Source: Streptomyces sp. NRRL WC-3605
GTDB taxonomy: Bacteria > Actinomycetota > Actinomycetes > Streptomycetales > Streptomycetaceae
Length of the DNA: 64,000 nt
Assembly: GCF_001509795.1 (NCBI RefSeq)
Contig: NZ_LLZN01000037.1
Span: 1-64,000 of the forward strand
Direction of reading: 5' to 3'
Made by a program: the position numbers and the translations under genes. The first letter of the stretch is position 1. Each line of letters begins with the position of its first letter. The notes below the pieces were generated by a model. The model was not told where the DNA came from. It made no database searches and saw nothing but the letters and a program-made list of their open reading frames with translations. Below, piece by piece: positions 17,170 to 24,864 of the stretch.

Positions 17170-17406
17170 TCATCTCCGGACGAGCTGCCGGACCGGCTCG
17201 CTGTCCGGCTGGTCGGAGGCGGGCGCCGGCCAGGCCTCGACGACGATCGTCGTCCTGCGGTGTCGGCCGTGGCCGGTGGTGTCGGAGCCCAGGGTCCACA
17301 GCTCTCCGTCCGCCCGGCGGCCGCGGTGACGGCCGGTGCCGGCGACGTAGAGGTCGCCCTCGCTCCAGGAGGGATCGGGCTGGCTGTCAGGCATGGTGGA
17401 GGGCAT
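17170..17406 (-). CDS. small protein of unknown function at the head of the monooxygenase operon
   Basis: The 78-aa polar protein has no signal or membrane segment. ATG 17406 is preceded by a strong ribosome binding site (GGAAGGAAG). The visible core is SWSEGDLYVAGTGRHRGRR, then ADGELWTLGSD and RRTTIVVEAWPAP, which could be a small beta-rich fold. I recognise no family. It is called because of the ribosome binding site, the GC-biased codons, and its position between palindrome C and the monooxygenase gene. A role in substrate or flavin handling is only a guess. Confidence 0.55.
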   Translation of the reverse strand: MPSTMPDSQPDPSWSEGDLYVAGTGRHRGRRADGELWTLGSDTTGHGRHRRTTIVVEAWPAPASDQPDSEPVRQLVRR

Positions 17407-17484
17407 GTGGCTTCCTTCCGGGTGTGAGGGGAGGTCGGGGCGCCGACACGCGAAACATGTCGGCGTAAGCCACAGTACTTTTAA

Positions 17485-17500
17485 TTGCTATGCGAAGCAA
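17485..17500. promoter_or_regulatory. palindrome C (TTGCT-N6-AGCAA), candidate operator
   Basis: TTGCT (17485-17489) and AGCAA (17496-17500) have exactly the arms and spacing of palindrome A. The site lies in an AT-rich patch 79 bases upstream of the small gene that heads the monooxygenase operon, so it probably controls that operon. Confidence 0.55.
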
Positions 17501-17551
17501 ATATCTGTCGCATGCTTTGGCCTGGCTCACACGTGCCCTTTCACCCTGCGC

Positions 17552-17593
17552 CGGTTCCCGTGCCCGGAGGTCTTCCTCCGGGCACGGGAACCG
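17552..17593 (-). terminator. perfect 19-bp stem-loop, strong terminator
   Basis: The 19-base arms 17552-17570 and 17575-17593 are exact reverse complements around the loop TCTT. It is the strongest hairpin in the window. It lies 30 bases beyond the stop of the short minus-strand coding remnant (17624-17821), so it fits best as the terminator of a gene that once ended there. It would also block leftward readthrough into the monooxygenase promoter. Confidence 0.65.
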
Positions 17594-17623
17594 TGCGCCT
17601 CGGCCGAACGCGACCGTGCCGGG

Positions 17624-17821
17624 CTACTCGGTGACCGGGGAGAAGTCCCACACGTCCGCAGCCCAGCCGGTATGGATCACCATGTGTTCCGCGCAGGGTG
17701 GCTCGACCGTGAAGATGGTCTTCGAGGCGAAGCAGTCTTTTCCGCCCTCTCCCGATACGCGACCCCCTTCGACGGGGAGACATGTCCAACGGCGCCTCCG
17801 TACGGCATCGGCCCGCGACAC
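17624..17821 (-). pseudogene. 3' end of a lost minus-strand gene
   Basis: The last 38 codons before the TAG ([14 protein letters not shown], then [18 protein letters not shown], then SPVTE) have strongly GC-biased third positions on the minus strand, which the overlapping plus-strand reading does not explain. Upstream of about 17745 the bias fades and the frame becomes Arg-rich. A very strong terminator follows. This looks like the C-terminal end of a protein whose front is gone. I do not recognise the family. It could also be a very short intact gene starting at 17821, but no ribosome binding site supports that. Confidence 0.45.
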
Positions 17822-17936
17822 GCCCCGCAGCCTCGACCACCCCCCGACAGAGGCGAGGCCCGGGGTCCGGGGCCGGGGACCTCGGTGCGCTGCCCATCCC
17901 CGTCCGGGCGACCGGACCGACCCGAGAGAGCCCCGA

Positions 17937-19583
17937 ATGAAGATCGCAGACGAACCCGACAGGGCACCGGCCCGCTCGCACCTCTACGCGATGGGACTGT
18001 CCGACGACGACATGCGGCGTCCGGTCATCGGGATCGCGTCCACCTGGACGGGCACCATGCCCTGCAACCTGACACACCGCGAGCTCGCCGCCCAGGTGGC
18101 CGCAGGTGTGCGCCGTGCCGGTGGCACACCCATGGAGTTCAACACGATCGCCGTCTCGGACAACCTCACCATGGGTACTCCGGGCATGCGGGCCTCGCTG
18201 GTGAGCCGCGAAGTGATCGCCGACTCCATCGAGCTCATGGGAAGGGCCCATCAGTTCGACGGCATCGTGTCCGTCGTGGGCTGCGACAAGACGGTCCCGG
18301 CCGCCGTCATGGCCATCGCCCGCCTCGACGTACCCGCCGTGGTCCTCTACAGCGGCAGTATGCTGCCCGGCCGCTGGCGCGGACGCGACGTCACCATCCA
18401 GGACCTGTGGGAGTCCCTCGGTGAGCGCGCCGTGGGACGCATGGACCAGTCCGACGTGGACGATCTCGCCCGGCACGCCTGCCCTGGCGCCGGCACCTGC
18501 GCCGCCCAGTACACCGCGAACACGATGGCGTCCGTGGTCGACTTCCTCGGGCTCGCTCCCTTCGGCGTCGGAGACATCCCGGCCGTCGCCGAGGAGAAGG
18601 GCGCCGCCGCCGAGCACGTCGGCGAGGTGGCGATGCGGGCGGTCCGGCGCGGTCTCCGTCCTTCCGACATCATCACGGCCGACGCCCTGCACAACGCGAT
18701 CGTCTCCGTCGCGGCCACGGGCGGCTCCACCAACGCCGTCCTGCACCTCCTTGCCATCGCACGTGAGGCAGGCCTGCCGCTGCGCATCGACGAGATCGGC
18801 GCCATCTGCCGTCAGGTGCCCATCGTGGCCGGCCTCAAGCCGAGCGGCCCGCACACCGCCGCCGACCTGTGGCGGGCCGGCGGGACCTCCCTCGTGGCGC
18901 GGCGGCTGCTGGAGGCCGGACTGCTGCGCGAGGACGTCACGCTCGTCGACGGCCGCACGTTCCGCCAGGTCGCCGACGACGCGCGCGAATCGGAAGGACA
19001 GCGCGTGGTGGCCACCGTGGCGGAGCCGGTGAAGCCCGCCGGGGCACTGGCCGTCCTGCGGGGCTCCCTCGCGCCCGACGGCTGTGTCCTGAAGCTCGGC
19101 GGCCGCCCCGACTTCCGGCGTGAGGGCCCGGCTCGCGTGTACGACTCCGAGGAGGAGTGCTTCGCCGCCATCCAGGCCGGCGAGGTCCAGGCGGGAGACG
19201 TCGTCGTCGTGCGGTACGAGGGCCCGGTCGGCGGCCCCGGCATGCGCGAGATGCTCTCCATCACCGGTGCGCTGGTCGGCCAGGGCCTCGGCGACTCCGT
19301 GGCCCTGGTCACCGACGGACGCTTCAGCGGGGTCTCCCACGGCCTCGTCATCGGCCATGTCGCACCCGAGGCACACCTGGGCGGACCGATCGCCCTGGTC
19401 GAGAACGGAGACCGCGTCGTCGTCGACACGGCGGCCGGGACGCTGGACCTGCTCGTCGACGCCGGTGTCCTGACAGCGCGCGGCAACGTCTGGTCACGGC
19501 CCGAACGGCCCCGGGAGCGAGGTGTCTTCGCCAAGTACGTGGCCACGGTCGGCTCGGCCTCCGACGGTGCCGTCACCACCTGA
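17937..19583 (+). CDS. ilvD: IlvD/Edd-family dehydratase (dihydroxy-acid dehydratase type)
   Basis: The 548-aa enzyme carries all three cysteines expected to hold the [2Fe-2S] cluster: C43 (MPCN), C116 (CDKT) and C188 (CPGAGTC, followed by [10 protein letters not shown]). The C-terminal half has the usual [16 protein letters not shown] and [17 protein letters not shown] blocks and [12 protein letters not shown]. The family removes water from 2,3-dihydroxy acids: in branched-chain amino acid synthesis, or from sugar acids in catabolic paralogues. The N-terminus is short ([16 protein letters not shown]) compared with the usual form, and its ribosome binding site is weak. The isolated position among oxidoreductase genes and gene remnants suggests an accessory paralogue, so the substrate is uncertain. 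Confidence 0.8.
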   Translation: MKIADEPDRAPARSHLYAMGLSDDDMRRPVIGIASTWTGTMPCNLTHRELAAQVAAGVRRAGGTPMEFNTIAVSDNLTMGTPGMRASLVSREVIADSIELMGRAHQFDGIVSVVGCDKTVPAAVMAIARLDVPAVVLYSGSMLPGRWRGRDVTIQDLWESLGERAVGRMDQSDVDDLARHACPGAGTCAAQYTANTMASVVDFLGLAPFGVGDIPAVAEEKGAAAEHVGEVAMRAVRRGLRPSDIITADALHNAIVSVAATGGSTNAVLHLLAIAREAGLPLRIDEIGAICRQVPIVAGLKPSGPHTAADLWRAGGTSLVARRLLEAGLLREDVTLVDGRTFRQVADDARESEGQRVVATVAEPVKPAGALAVLRGSLAPDGCVLKLGGRPDFRREGPARVYDSEEECFAAIQAGEVQAGDVVVVRYEGPVGGPGMREMLSITGALVGQGLGDSVALVTDGRFSGVSHGLVIGHVAPEAHLGGPIALVENGDRVVVDTAAGTLDLLVDAGVLTARGNVWSRPERPRERGVFAKYVATVGSASDGAVTT

Positions 19584-19595
19584 CCTCGCCTGCGG

Positions 19596-19772
19596 ATGTT
19601 CAGGACCACCCTGCACGAGGGGGAGGACCACGAGGACCTCGCCCGGAGGCGCCCGCTGGGACGCATGGGAGAGGTGACGGACGTCGTGGACGCCGTCCTC
19701 CAACTGGAAGACGCGCCCTTCGTCACCGGCGCGGTCCTCCACGTCGACGGAGGTCGAAGCGCTGGTCACTGA
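19596..19772 (+). pseudogene. C-terminal remnant of a short-chain dehydrogenase
   Basis: This 58-codon frame reads RRPLGRMGEVTDVVDAV, then LEDAPFVTGAVLHVDGG. That is the unmistakable end of a classical SDR (PLGR-x-G-x-x-x-D/E-V..., VTG-x-x-x-x-VDGG). The Rossmann core, the YxxxK active site and the cofactor loop are absent. The preceding dehydratase stop at 19581 lies in the same frame, so nothing upstream can restore it. Codon bias is still strong, suggesting recent loss. Confidence 0.75.
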
Positions 19773-19994
19773 AGTGCACCCGGTGCGACATCCCTGAGAG
19801 GCACAGGCTCCTGTCTGGGAGGGAGCCGGTCATGGCGCGACCCTCGTGCGCAGACGCAGCATGGCTGGCGGCGGGGCACCGGCATGTCGACTCAACACGG
19901 CACCTGGTGTCCGGTCGCGCTCCTTCGACGGCACGAATCCCGGCCGATCCGTCGGGGATCGTGGGCCTTCGACACGAGGGAGAAGACGACGACT

Positions 19995-20315
19995 GTGCAG
20001 GGAGCCGACCTGCTCATCCGCGCCGCTGCCGTGCACAGCCTGGTGCCCAGTCAGGCGGTGGCCGTGCGCGGTGACCGCATCGCCGCCGTCTCCGCCGACC
20101 CGCACGGCCTCGACCACCTCGTGAGCGCGGACACGCAGGTCCACGACCTGCCCTCCGCGACCGCGCCGCCCGCCTTCGACGACACCCACACGCATCCGAT
20201 CTTCGCGGCGCTCGGCGCTCACGACGTTCCAGGAACTCGACCCGGCCGAGCGTCGTATGCTCACCGCTGCCGAACTCGACCGAGCCACCGACCGGCAGGC
20301 ACGAGTGGCCGTTGA
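19995..20315 (+). pseudogene. N-terminal remnant of a metal-dependent amidohydrolase, joined to another fragment
   Basis: From GTG 19995 (GAGGGAGA upstream) the frame reads ADLLIRAAAVHSLVP, then VAVRGDRIAAVSADP, then LPSATAPPAFDDTHTHP. This is the beginning of a YtcJ-like amidohydrolase up to the first metal-binding HxH (THTH). Homology ends near 20232 (GAHDVP), before the barrel that carries the remaining metal ligands. From 20221 a different frame shows coding bias (FQELDPAERRMLTAAELDR, then VAVEMDLFAATPE) up to about 20345, apparently the tail of yet another unidentified gene. The joint looks like a deletion junction. Confidence 0.65.
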
Positions 20316-20357
20316 GATGGACCTCTTCGCAGCCACTCCCGAAAGGTGTTCCTCCCT

Positions 20358-21200
20358 ATGCCACGTACCCGTTCGCTCGTGCAGGTCGACGTGTTCGGCA
20401 CGACCCCCTACTCCGGCAACCCGGTCGCGGTGATCCTGGACGGGACAGATCTGAGCGACGAGGAGATGCAGCGGCTGGCCCGCTGGACGAATCTGTCAGA
20501 GACCACGTTCGTCCTGCCGCCGACCGTCCCCGAGGCGGACTACCGGCTGCGGATCTTCACACCCGACGGCGAGCTGCCGTTCGCCGGGCATCCCACGCTC
20601 GGCTCCGCGCGTGCCTGGCTGGACGGCGGCGGTACCCCGCGGCACGCCGGGCACCTCGTGCAGGAGTGCGCCGCCGGCCTGGTCACCGTGCGCCGGAGCG
20701 AGGACAGACTGTCCTTCGCCGCCCCGCCCCGGGTGCGCACCGGCGAGCTCGACGACGGCCAGCTGAAGCGGATCGTGGCCGCGTTCGGCATCACGCCGGA
20801 GCGGGTCGTCGCGCATCAGTGGGTCGACAACGGGCCCGGCTGGGCCGTGCTCCAACTGGCCACCGCGGAGGAGGTCCTCGCCCTCGAACCCGACCTGACC
20901 CTGATCCCGGACGCCATGGTCGGCGCGATCGGCGCCTGGCCCGAGGGATCCGAGTACGCCTTCGAGCTGCGTACGTTCGCCCCGGGCATCGGCGTACCCG
21001 AGGACCCCGCGTGCGGCAGCATGAACGCCGCCATCGGGCAGTGGCTCACCTCGACCGGCGCCGCACCCTCCGCCTACCGGGTCTCCCAGGGGACGAGGGT
21101 GGCACGGGCGGCGAGGATCGAGGTCAGCGCCGACACGGACGGCACGGTCTGGGTGAGCGGAGCGACCGACATCTGCATTCGCGGCACCGTCGTTCTCTGA
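20358..21200 (+). CDS. PhzF-family isomerase-like protein
   Basis: The 280-aa protein has the PhzF/diaminopimelate-epimerase fold. It opens QVDVFGTTPYSGNPVAVILD. E48 in NLSETTFVLPP matches the catalytic glutamate of PhzF. ELPFAGHPTLGSARAWL and the late FAPGIGVPEDPACGSMNAAIGQWL are further family blocks. PhzF itself isomerises dihydro-3-hydroxyanthranilate in phenazine synthesis, but most relatives have unknown substrates, and no other phenazine gene is present. ATG 20358 follows GAAAGG; GTG 20346 in the same frame is less likely. The gene is convergent with the GH125 gene, with a strong hairpin between. Confidence 0.85.
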   Translation: MPRTRSLVQVDVFGTTPYSGNPVAVILDGTDLSDEEMQRLARWTNLSETTFVLPPTVPEADYRLRIFTPDGELPFAGHPTLGSARAWLDGGGTPRHAGHLVQECAAGLVTVRRSEDRLSFAAPPRVRTGELDDGQLKRIVAAFGITPERVVAHQWVDNGPGWAVLQLATAEEVLALEPDLTLIPDAMVGAIGAWPEGSEYAFELRTFAPGIGVPEDPACGSMNAAIGQWLTSTGAAPSAYRVSQGTRVARAARIEVSADTDGTVWVSGATDICIRGTVVL

Positions 21201-21231
21201 CCGCCTCGAGGCCGCCCGCTTCGCCCGCGGT

Positions 21232-21256
21232 CCGCGCCCGTTCCGTACGGGCGCGG
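21232..21256. terminator. 9-bp stem hairpin between convergent genes
   Basis: CCGCGCCCG (21232-21240) pairs perfectly with CGGGCGCGG (21248-21256) across a 7-base loop. It lies 32 bases after the PhzF stop and about 100 bases beyond the GH125 stop on the other strand, so it probably ends both transcripts. Confidence 0.6.
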
Positions 21257-21360
21257 GCGCGGGTCGGAGACCCCCGCTCGCGTCGGCCTTGACGACGGAC
21301 GTCCCGGCGTCGGTGAACGCCACCGTCATCGGCACCGTTTCACCGACGCTCCCGCCGGCC

Positions 21361-22686
21361 CTACGCCGTGCCCCTCGCGACCGAGTCCCACAGCGGCCGG
21401 GTGCCGAACCCGGCCACGTCGAGGGCGAGTTCGGCGTACATCGCGTTGGCCCAGGAGAACCACGGGCGGGTGAACCGGTGGGGGTCGTCCTTGTGGAACG
21501 ACTCGTGCATGGCGCCCGTACCGGCGTCGGTGGCCAGCAGGGTCCGCAGGGCCGTGACGCGATCTGCCGGGTCGTTGCTGGTCAGTCCCTGTACGGCGAT
21601 GCCGATGGGCCAGATGTGCCCCTCGGGAGTGTGCGGGCTGCCGATGCCTTCGGCAGCTTCTCCCCGGCACCAGGTGGGGTTGGCCGGCGAGAGGGCGAAC
21701 CGTCTGGTGGCGAGGTAGAGCGGGTCGGTCGAGGCGACGTTCGCGACGAGGGGGAGGGAGAGCAGGCCGGGCATGTTGGCGTCGTCCATCAGCAGCGCGT
21801 TGCCCTTGCCGTCCACCTCGTACGCGTAGACCGAACCGAACTCGGGGTGCTCCACGGTGCCGTGCCGCACGGTGGCCGCTCGCAGTTCGGCCGCCAACCG
21901 GGAGGCGTCCTCGGTGAGTTCCGTGTCGTGGACGTGGTGCGCCATCTCGGCCGCGCCGTCGAGGGCGGCGGCTGCGCACAGGTTCGCCGGGATGTTGTAG
22001 CCGTAGTGGCAGGCGTCGTCGCTGGGCCTGAACCCGCTCCAGGTCATTCCCGTCCGGCGGACGGGAGTTCCGCGTCCCGCGTTCGGGAGGGTGTCGCTCG
22101 GCGGGCCGCCGTGGCGTACGAAACGATATGTGGAGAGGGTCTCGTGGTCCTGCTCCGTGCGCCACACGGTGATGGCGGTGCGCGCCGCGCGGAGCGTCTC
22201 GTGCAGGTGGTCGGTGCGACCGCTCGCCGCCCAGAAGCGGTGAGCGAGCAGGAGGGGGAAGGCGAGGGAGTCGACCTCGTACTTCTCCTCCCAGACCCAG
22301 GGGTCCGCGCACAGGTCGCCGGGGTCGTGGGCGTGCCCGGACGGTTCGGCGTTGAAGGCGTTGGCGTACGGGTTGTGCGCGATCTGCTGGAACTGGCGGC
22401 GCAGCACGGCGAGCAGCAGCTCCTGCAGGCCCATGTCGTCCCGCAGCAGCGCCAGATAGGGCATCAGCTGCGTCGAGGAGTCCCGCAGCCACATGGCGGG
22501 GATGTCTCCGGTCACGACGAACGCGGAGCCGTCCGGCATCGGCCGGATGGTGCGGGCCAAGGTGTCGTCCAGGCAGCGCACCAGGGTCCGGCCGAAGCGC
22601 GGGTCGCCGAGGTCGTCTAGTCGCCGGACCGCCCGCTGGACGACCGGGTGGCCCTGGACGCTGATGGGGAAGCGCGGATGGCGCAT
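21361..22686 (-). CDS. GH125 exo-alpha-1,6-mannosidase
   Basis: The 441-aa protein matches glycoside hydrolase family 125 along its length. Recognisable blocks are GDIPAMWLRDSSTQLMPYL (about 60-78), NAFNAEPSG, WVWEEKYEVDSLAFPLLL, GMTWSGFRPSDDACHYGYNI and ANPTWCRGEAAEGIGSPHTP, followed by WPIGIAVQGLT. Known members are inverting enzymes that remove non-reducing alpha-1,6-mannose. There is no signal peptide, so it acts on imported oligomannosides in the cytoplasm. ATG 22686 follows GAAGGG. It is the last gene of the leftward mannan operon, 151 bases after the LacI gene. Confidence 0.9.
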   Translation of the reverse strand: MRHPRFPISVQGHPVVQRAVRRLDDLGDPRFGRTLVRCLDDTLARTIRPMPDGSAFVVTGDIPAMWLRDSSTQLMPYLALLRDDMGLQELLLAVLRRQFQQIAHNPYANAFNAEPSGHAHDPGDLCADPWVWEEKYEVDSLAFPLLLAHRFWAASGRTDHLHETLRAARTAITVWRTEQDHETLSTYRFVRHGGPPSDTLPNAGRGTPVRRTGMTWSGFRPSDDACHYGYNIPANLCAAAALDGAAEMAHHVHDTELTEDASRLAAELRAATVRHGTVEHPEFGSVYAYEVDGKGNALLMDDANMPGLLSLPLVANVASTDPLYLATRRFALSPANPTWCRGEAAEGIGSPHTPEGHIWPIGIAVQGLTSNDPADRVTALRTLLATDAGTGAMHESFHKDDPHRFTRPWFSWANAMYAELALDVAGFGTRPLWDSVARGTA

Positions 22687-22837
22687 GGGGCAGCCCTTCG
22701 GTATGCGGCTGGTTCGTCGTCGCCCGGCAGACAGGGGCGGCGGGGCGCACCCTCCCGGCGGGACCCCGGGTCGGCCTCGCCGAGGGGGGAGCGACGACGG
22801 GGGTGGCCGTCGAGTCGGCAGGCGGTCCGGTGAAGTG

Positions 22838-23884
22838 TCAGGCCCCGGCGGGCGGGTGGCCCGGTCCGTCCCCGTGTTCGGAGTGTGAGCCGTAGCGGAT
22901 GACGCGGGTGGGGACGGTGACGCGGCGGGAGGCCGGCGGGGCCGTGTCACGGTGTTCGAGGCGGTCGATCAGCAGACGGGTGGCCTGGCGGCCGATCTCG
23001 TCGGCGTCGTAGGAGACCAGCGTCAGGGGCAGGCCGAGGACGTCGGACAGGTCGAAGTCGTCGAAACCGGCGAGCGGCAGGGTGATCCCCGCCTTGTAGA
23101 GGGCGCGGATCGCGCCCTGGCTGATGCGGTTGTTGGTGCAGAACAGCGCGGCGGGCCGGTCCGCCTGCTGGAGCAGTTCGAGAGTCGCGCGCTCCGCCGT
23201 CGCCGCATCGACCAGGCCCTGGCGGATGAGGGCGTTGTCCGGCTCGATGCCGACCTCCTCGTGTGCTGCCCAGTAGCCGCGCAGACGTTCGGCTCCGGTG
23301 TAGAGGGCGGGCGGGTTGCCGAGGAAGGCGATGCGGGTGTGTCCCTCGGCCAGGAGGCAGGCGGTGGCCTCGCGGGCGCCGTGGAAGTCCTCCACCAGGA
23401 CGCAGTCGGTGTCCAGCCCGGCGGGAGGCCGGGCGGCCAGGACGACCGGGACGTGCCGCATGGCGGCGGCCAGATGCTGCTGACGGCTGCCCGCCGGGAC
23501 GACGATCAGGCCCTCGACCTGGTGGTCGACGAGTCCGTCGATGAGTTCCGGCTCGCGTTCGGCCTGCTCGGCGGAGTTGCTGAGCAGCATCCGGAAGCCG
23601 TACTCCGTCGCGACCTCCTGGACCCCCAGTGCCAGGCGGGAGTAGAAGGGGTTGGCGAGGTTGGTGACCACCAGGCCGATCATCCCGCTGCCGCCGAGGC
23701 GGAGACTGCGCGCCGTCTGGTTGCGGCGGTAGCCCAGCTTGTCGACCGCCGCGAAGACCCGCTCACGGGTCGCTTCGGACACACCGGGGTCGTTCTTGAG
23801 GACGCGTGAGACGGTCATGGCGCTGACCTGTGCGAGCTTGCCGACGTCGTGCATGGTCGGCCCGCTGCCCCGGCGAGCGGTCAT
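22838..23884 (-). CDS. LacI-family repressor of the alpha-mannan locus
   Basis: The 348-aa protein has the LacI helix-turn-helix at residues about 10-60 (MHDVGKLAQVSAMTVSRVL, then DPGVSEATRERV and LGYRRNQTARSL). The periplasmic-binding-protein-like domain follows (GLVVTNLANPFYSRLALGV, then PLAGFDDFDLSDVLGLPLT). ATG 23884 follows GGAAGGGG. It is encoded inside the leftward operon, 44 bases after the ROK kinase gene. The likely inducer is mannose, a mannobiose or a phosphorylated form, and the likely operators are the CG-centred palindromes in 26600-26770. Target and inducer are inferred from position. Confidence 0.9.
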   Translation of the reverse strand: MTARRGSGPTMHDVGKLAQVSAMTVSRVLKNDPGVSEATRERVFAAVDKLGYRRNQTARSLRLGGSGMIGLVVTNLANPFYSRLALGVQEVATEYGFRMLLSNSAEQAEREPELIDGLVDHQVEGLIVVPAGSRQQHLAAAMRHVPVVLAARPPAGLDTDCVLVEDFHGAREATACLLAEGHTRIAFLGNPPALYTGAERLRGYWAAHEEVGIEPDNALIRQGLVDAATAERATLELLQQADRPAALFCTNNRISQGAIRALYKAGITLPLAGFDDFDLSDVLGLPLTLVSYDADEIGRQATRLLIDRLEHRDTAPPASRRVTVPTRVIRYGSHSEHGDGPGHPPAGA

Positions 23885-23928
23885 GCCCGTGCCCCTTCCT
23901 GTGCCTGTGTGCGGTGCCGCCCCGGTCC

Positions 23929-24864
23929 TCACGGGGCGTCCGGTCGGTCCTGTGCCCAGTGTGCGGCCCCGATCAGGGGAGCCTCCGCAGGCTGCTGGGC
24001 CGGTAGTACCGGCACGTCCGACCTGGCGGCCGACGCCAGACCTGTGGTGAGCGCAGGGTGGATCAGGTGCCACGACTGGGCCATGGAGCCACCGATGACC
24101 ACCGCGGCGGCTTCGAAGCGGTCGATCCATGGGGCCAGGGCCCGGCCGAGTGCGTCGAAAGCGTAGCGGAAGGCCTCCGCCGCGGCGGCGTCGCCCGTCA
24201 TCGCACGTGCGGCGATGTCATGGACGTCCAGCAGGGAGAGCCCGTCCTGTGGCGTGGCACGGAGAGCGGCGTAGCGGGCGCGGATGCCGCGGCGTGAGAC
24301 CGTGTCCTCCAGCGGCCCGCCGTGCACGGTCAGGCGGTGCACGTGTCCGCTGGGCGGCACCGAGGGGCCCGTGTGGACCGGGCGGCCGCCGGCGAGGAAC
24401 GAGGAGCCCACCCCTGTGCCCAACGTCAGGCCGATGACACGCCGGTGACCGGCAGCGGCACCGGCGCGGTACTCGCCGATGGCGAAGGCGTCGGCGTCGT
24501 TGAGGAAGCGCAGCCGTGCGGCGCGGCCGTCCAGGCGCTCGAGCAGTCCGGCTCCGACATCGACGCCGCGAAGCGACTCGAACTTCCCGACGTCGGTGAA
24601 GCGGCCGACGCCCGTGGCGTAGTCGAACGGGCCCGGCATGGCCACGCCCCAGGAAAGGCTGTGCCCGGTCGGCAGGGCGGAGGCCGCCAGCGCAATCGCG
24701 TCGAGGATGTCGTCGGCCGCGGCGTCCGAGCTCAGCGGCCTGCGGACCACCGTGGTGGGGAGGGTGACGCTCGTCGACGGGTCCACGAGGGCGGCCGTCA
24801 CGTGCGTGCCGCCGACGTCGAGAACGGGGATCGGCACGGGCGGCCGGGCGGTGGTCGCGGTCAC
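23929..24864 (-). CDS. ROK-family sugar kinase (probable mannokinase/hexokinase)
   Basis: The 311-aa protein starts at GTG 24864, overlapping the upstream stop (GTGA). It has the ATP phosphate-binding DVGGTHVTAALVD (about 15-27), the sugar-binding WGVAMPGPFDYATGVGRF (about 66-83), LNDADAFAIGEYRAGAAAG with the catalytic-base Asp (NDAD), and GLTLGTGVGSS. The ROK zinc motif CxCGxxGCxE is missing: the equivalent stretch is GHVHRLTVHGGPLEDTVSRR, with no cysteine. Beside a mannose-6-phosphate isomerase-like gene, the natural role is ATP-dependent phosphorylation of imported or released mannose. Glucose or fructose as substrate cannot be excluded. Confidence 0.85.
   Translation of the reverse strand: MTATTARPPVPIPVLDVGGTHVTAALVDPSTSVTLPTTVVRRPLSSDAAADDILDAIALAASALPTGHSLSWGVAMPGPFDYATGVGRFTDVGKFESLRGVDVGAGLLERLDGRAARLRFLNDADAFAIGEYRAGAAAGHRRVIGLTLGTGVGSSFLAGGRPVHTGPSVPPSGHVHRLTVHGGPLEDTVSRRGIRARYAALRATPQDGLSLLDVHDIAARAMTGDAAAAEAFRYAFDALGRALAPWIDRFEAAAVVIGGSMAQSWHLIHPALTTGLASAARSDVPVLPAQQPAEAPLIGAAHWAQDRPDAP

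Noticed and set aside
12251..21200. Secondary-metabolite cluster made of the cupin, luciferase-like, IlvD-like and PhzF genes
   Set aside because: There is no polyketide synthase, NRPS, terpene, RiPP or phenazine core gene, the genes lie in several unrelated transcription units, and gene remnants intervene.
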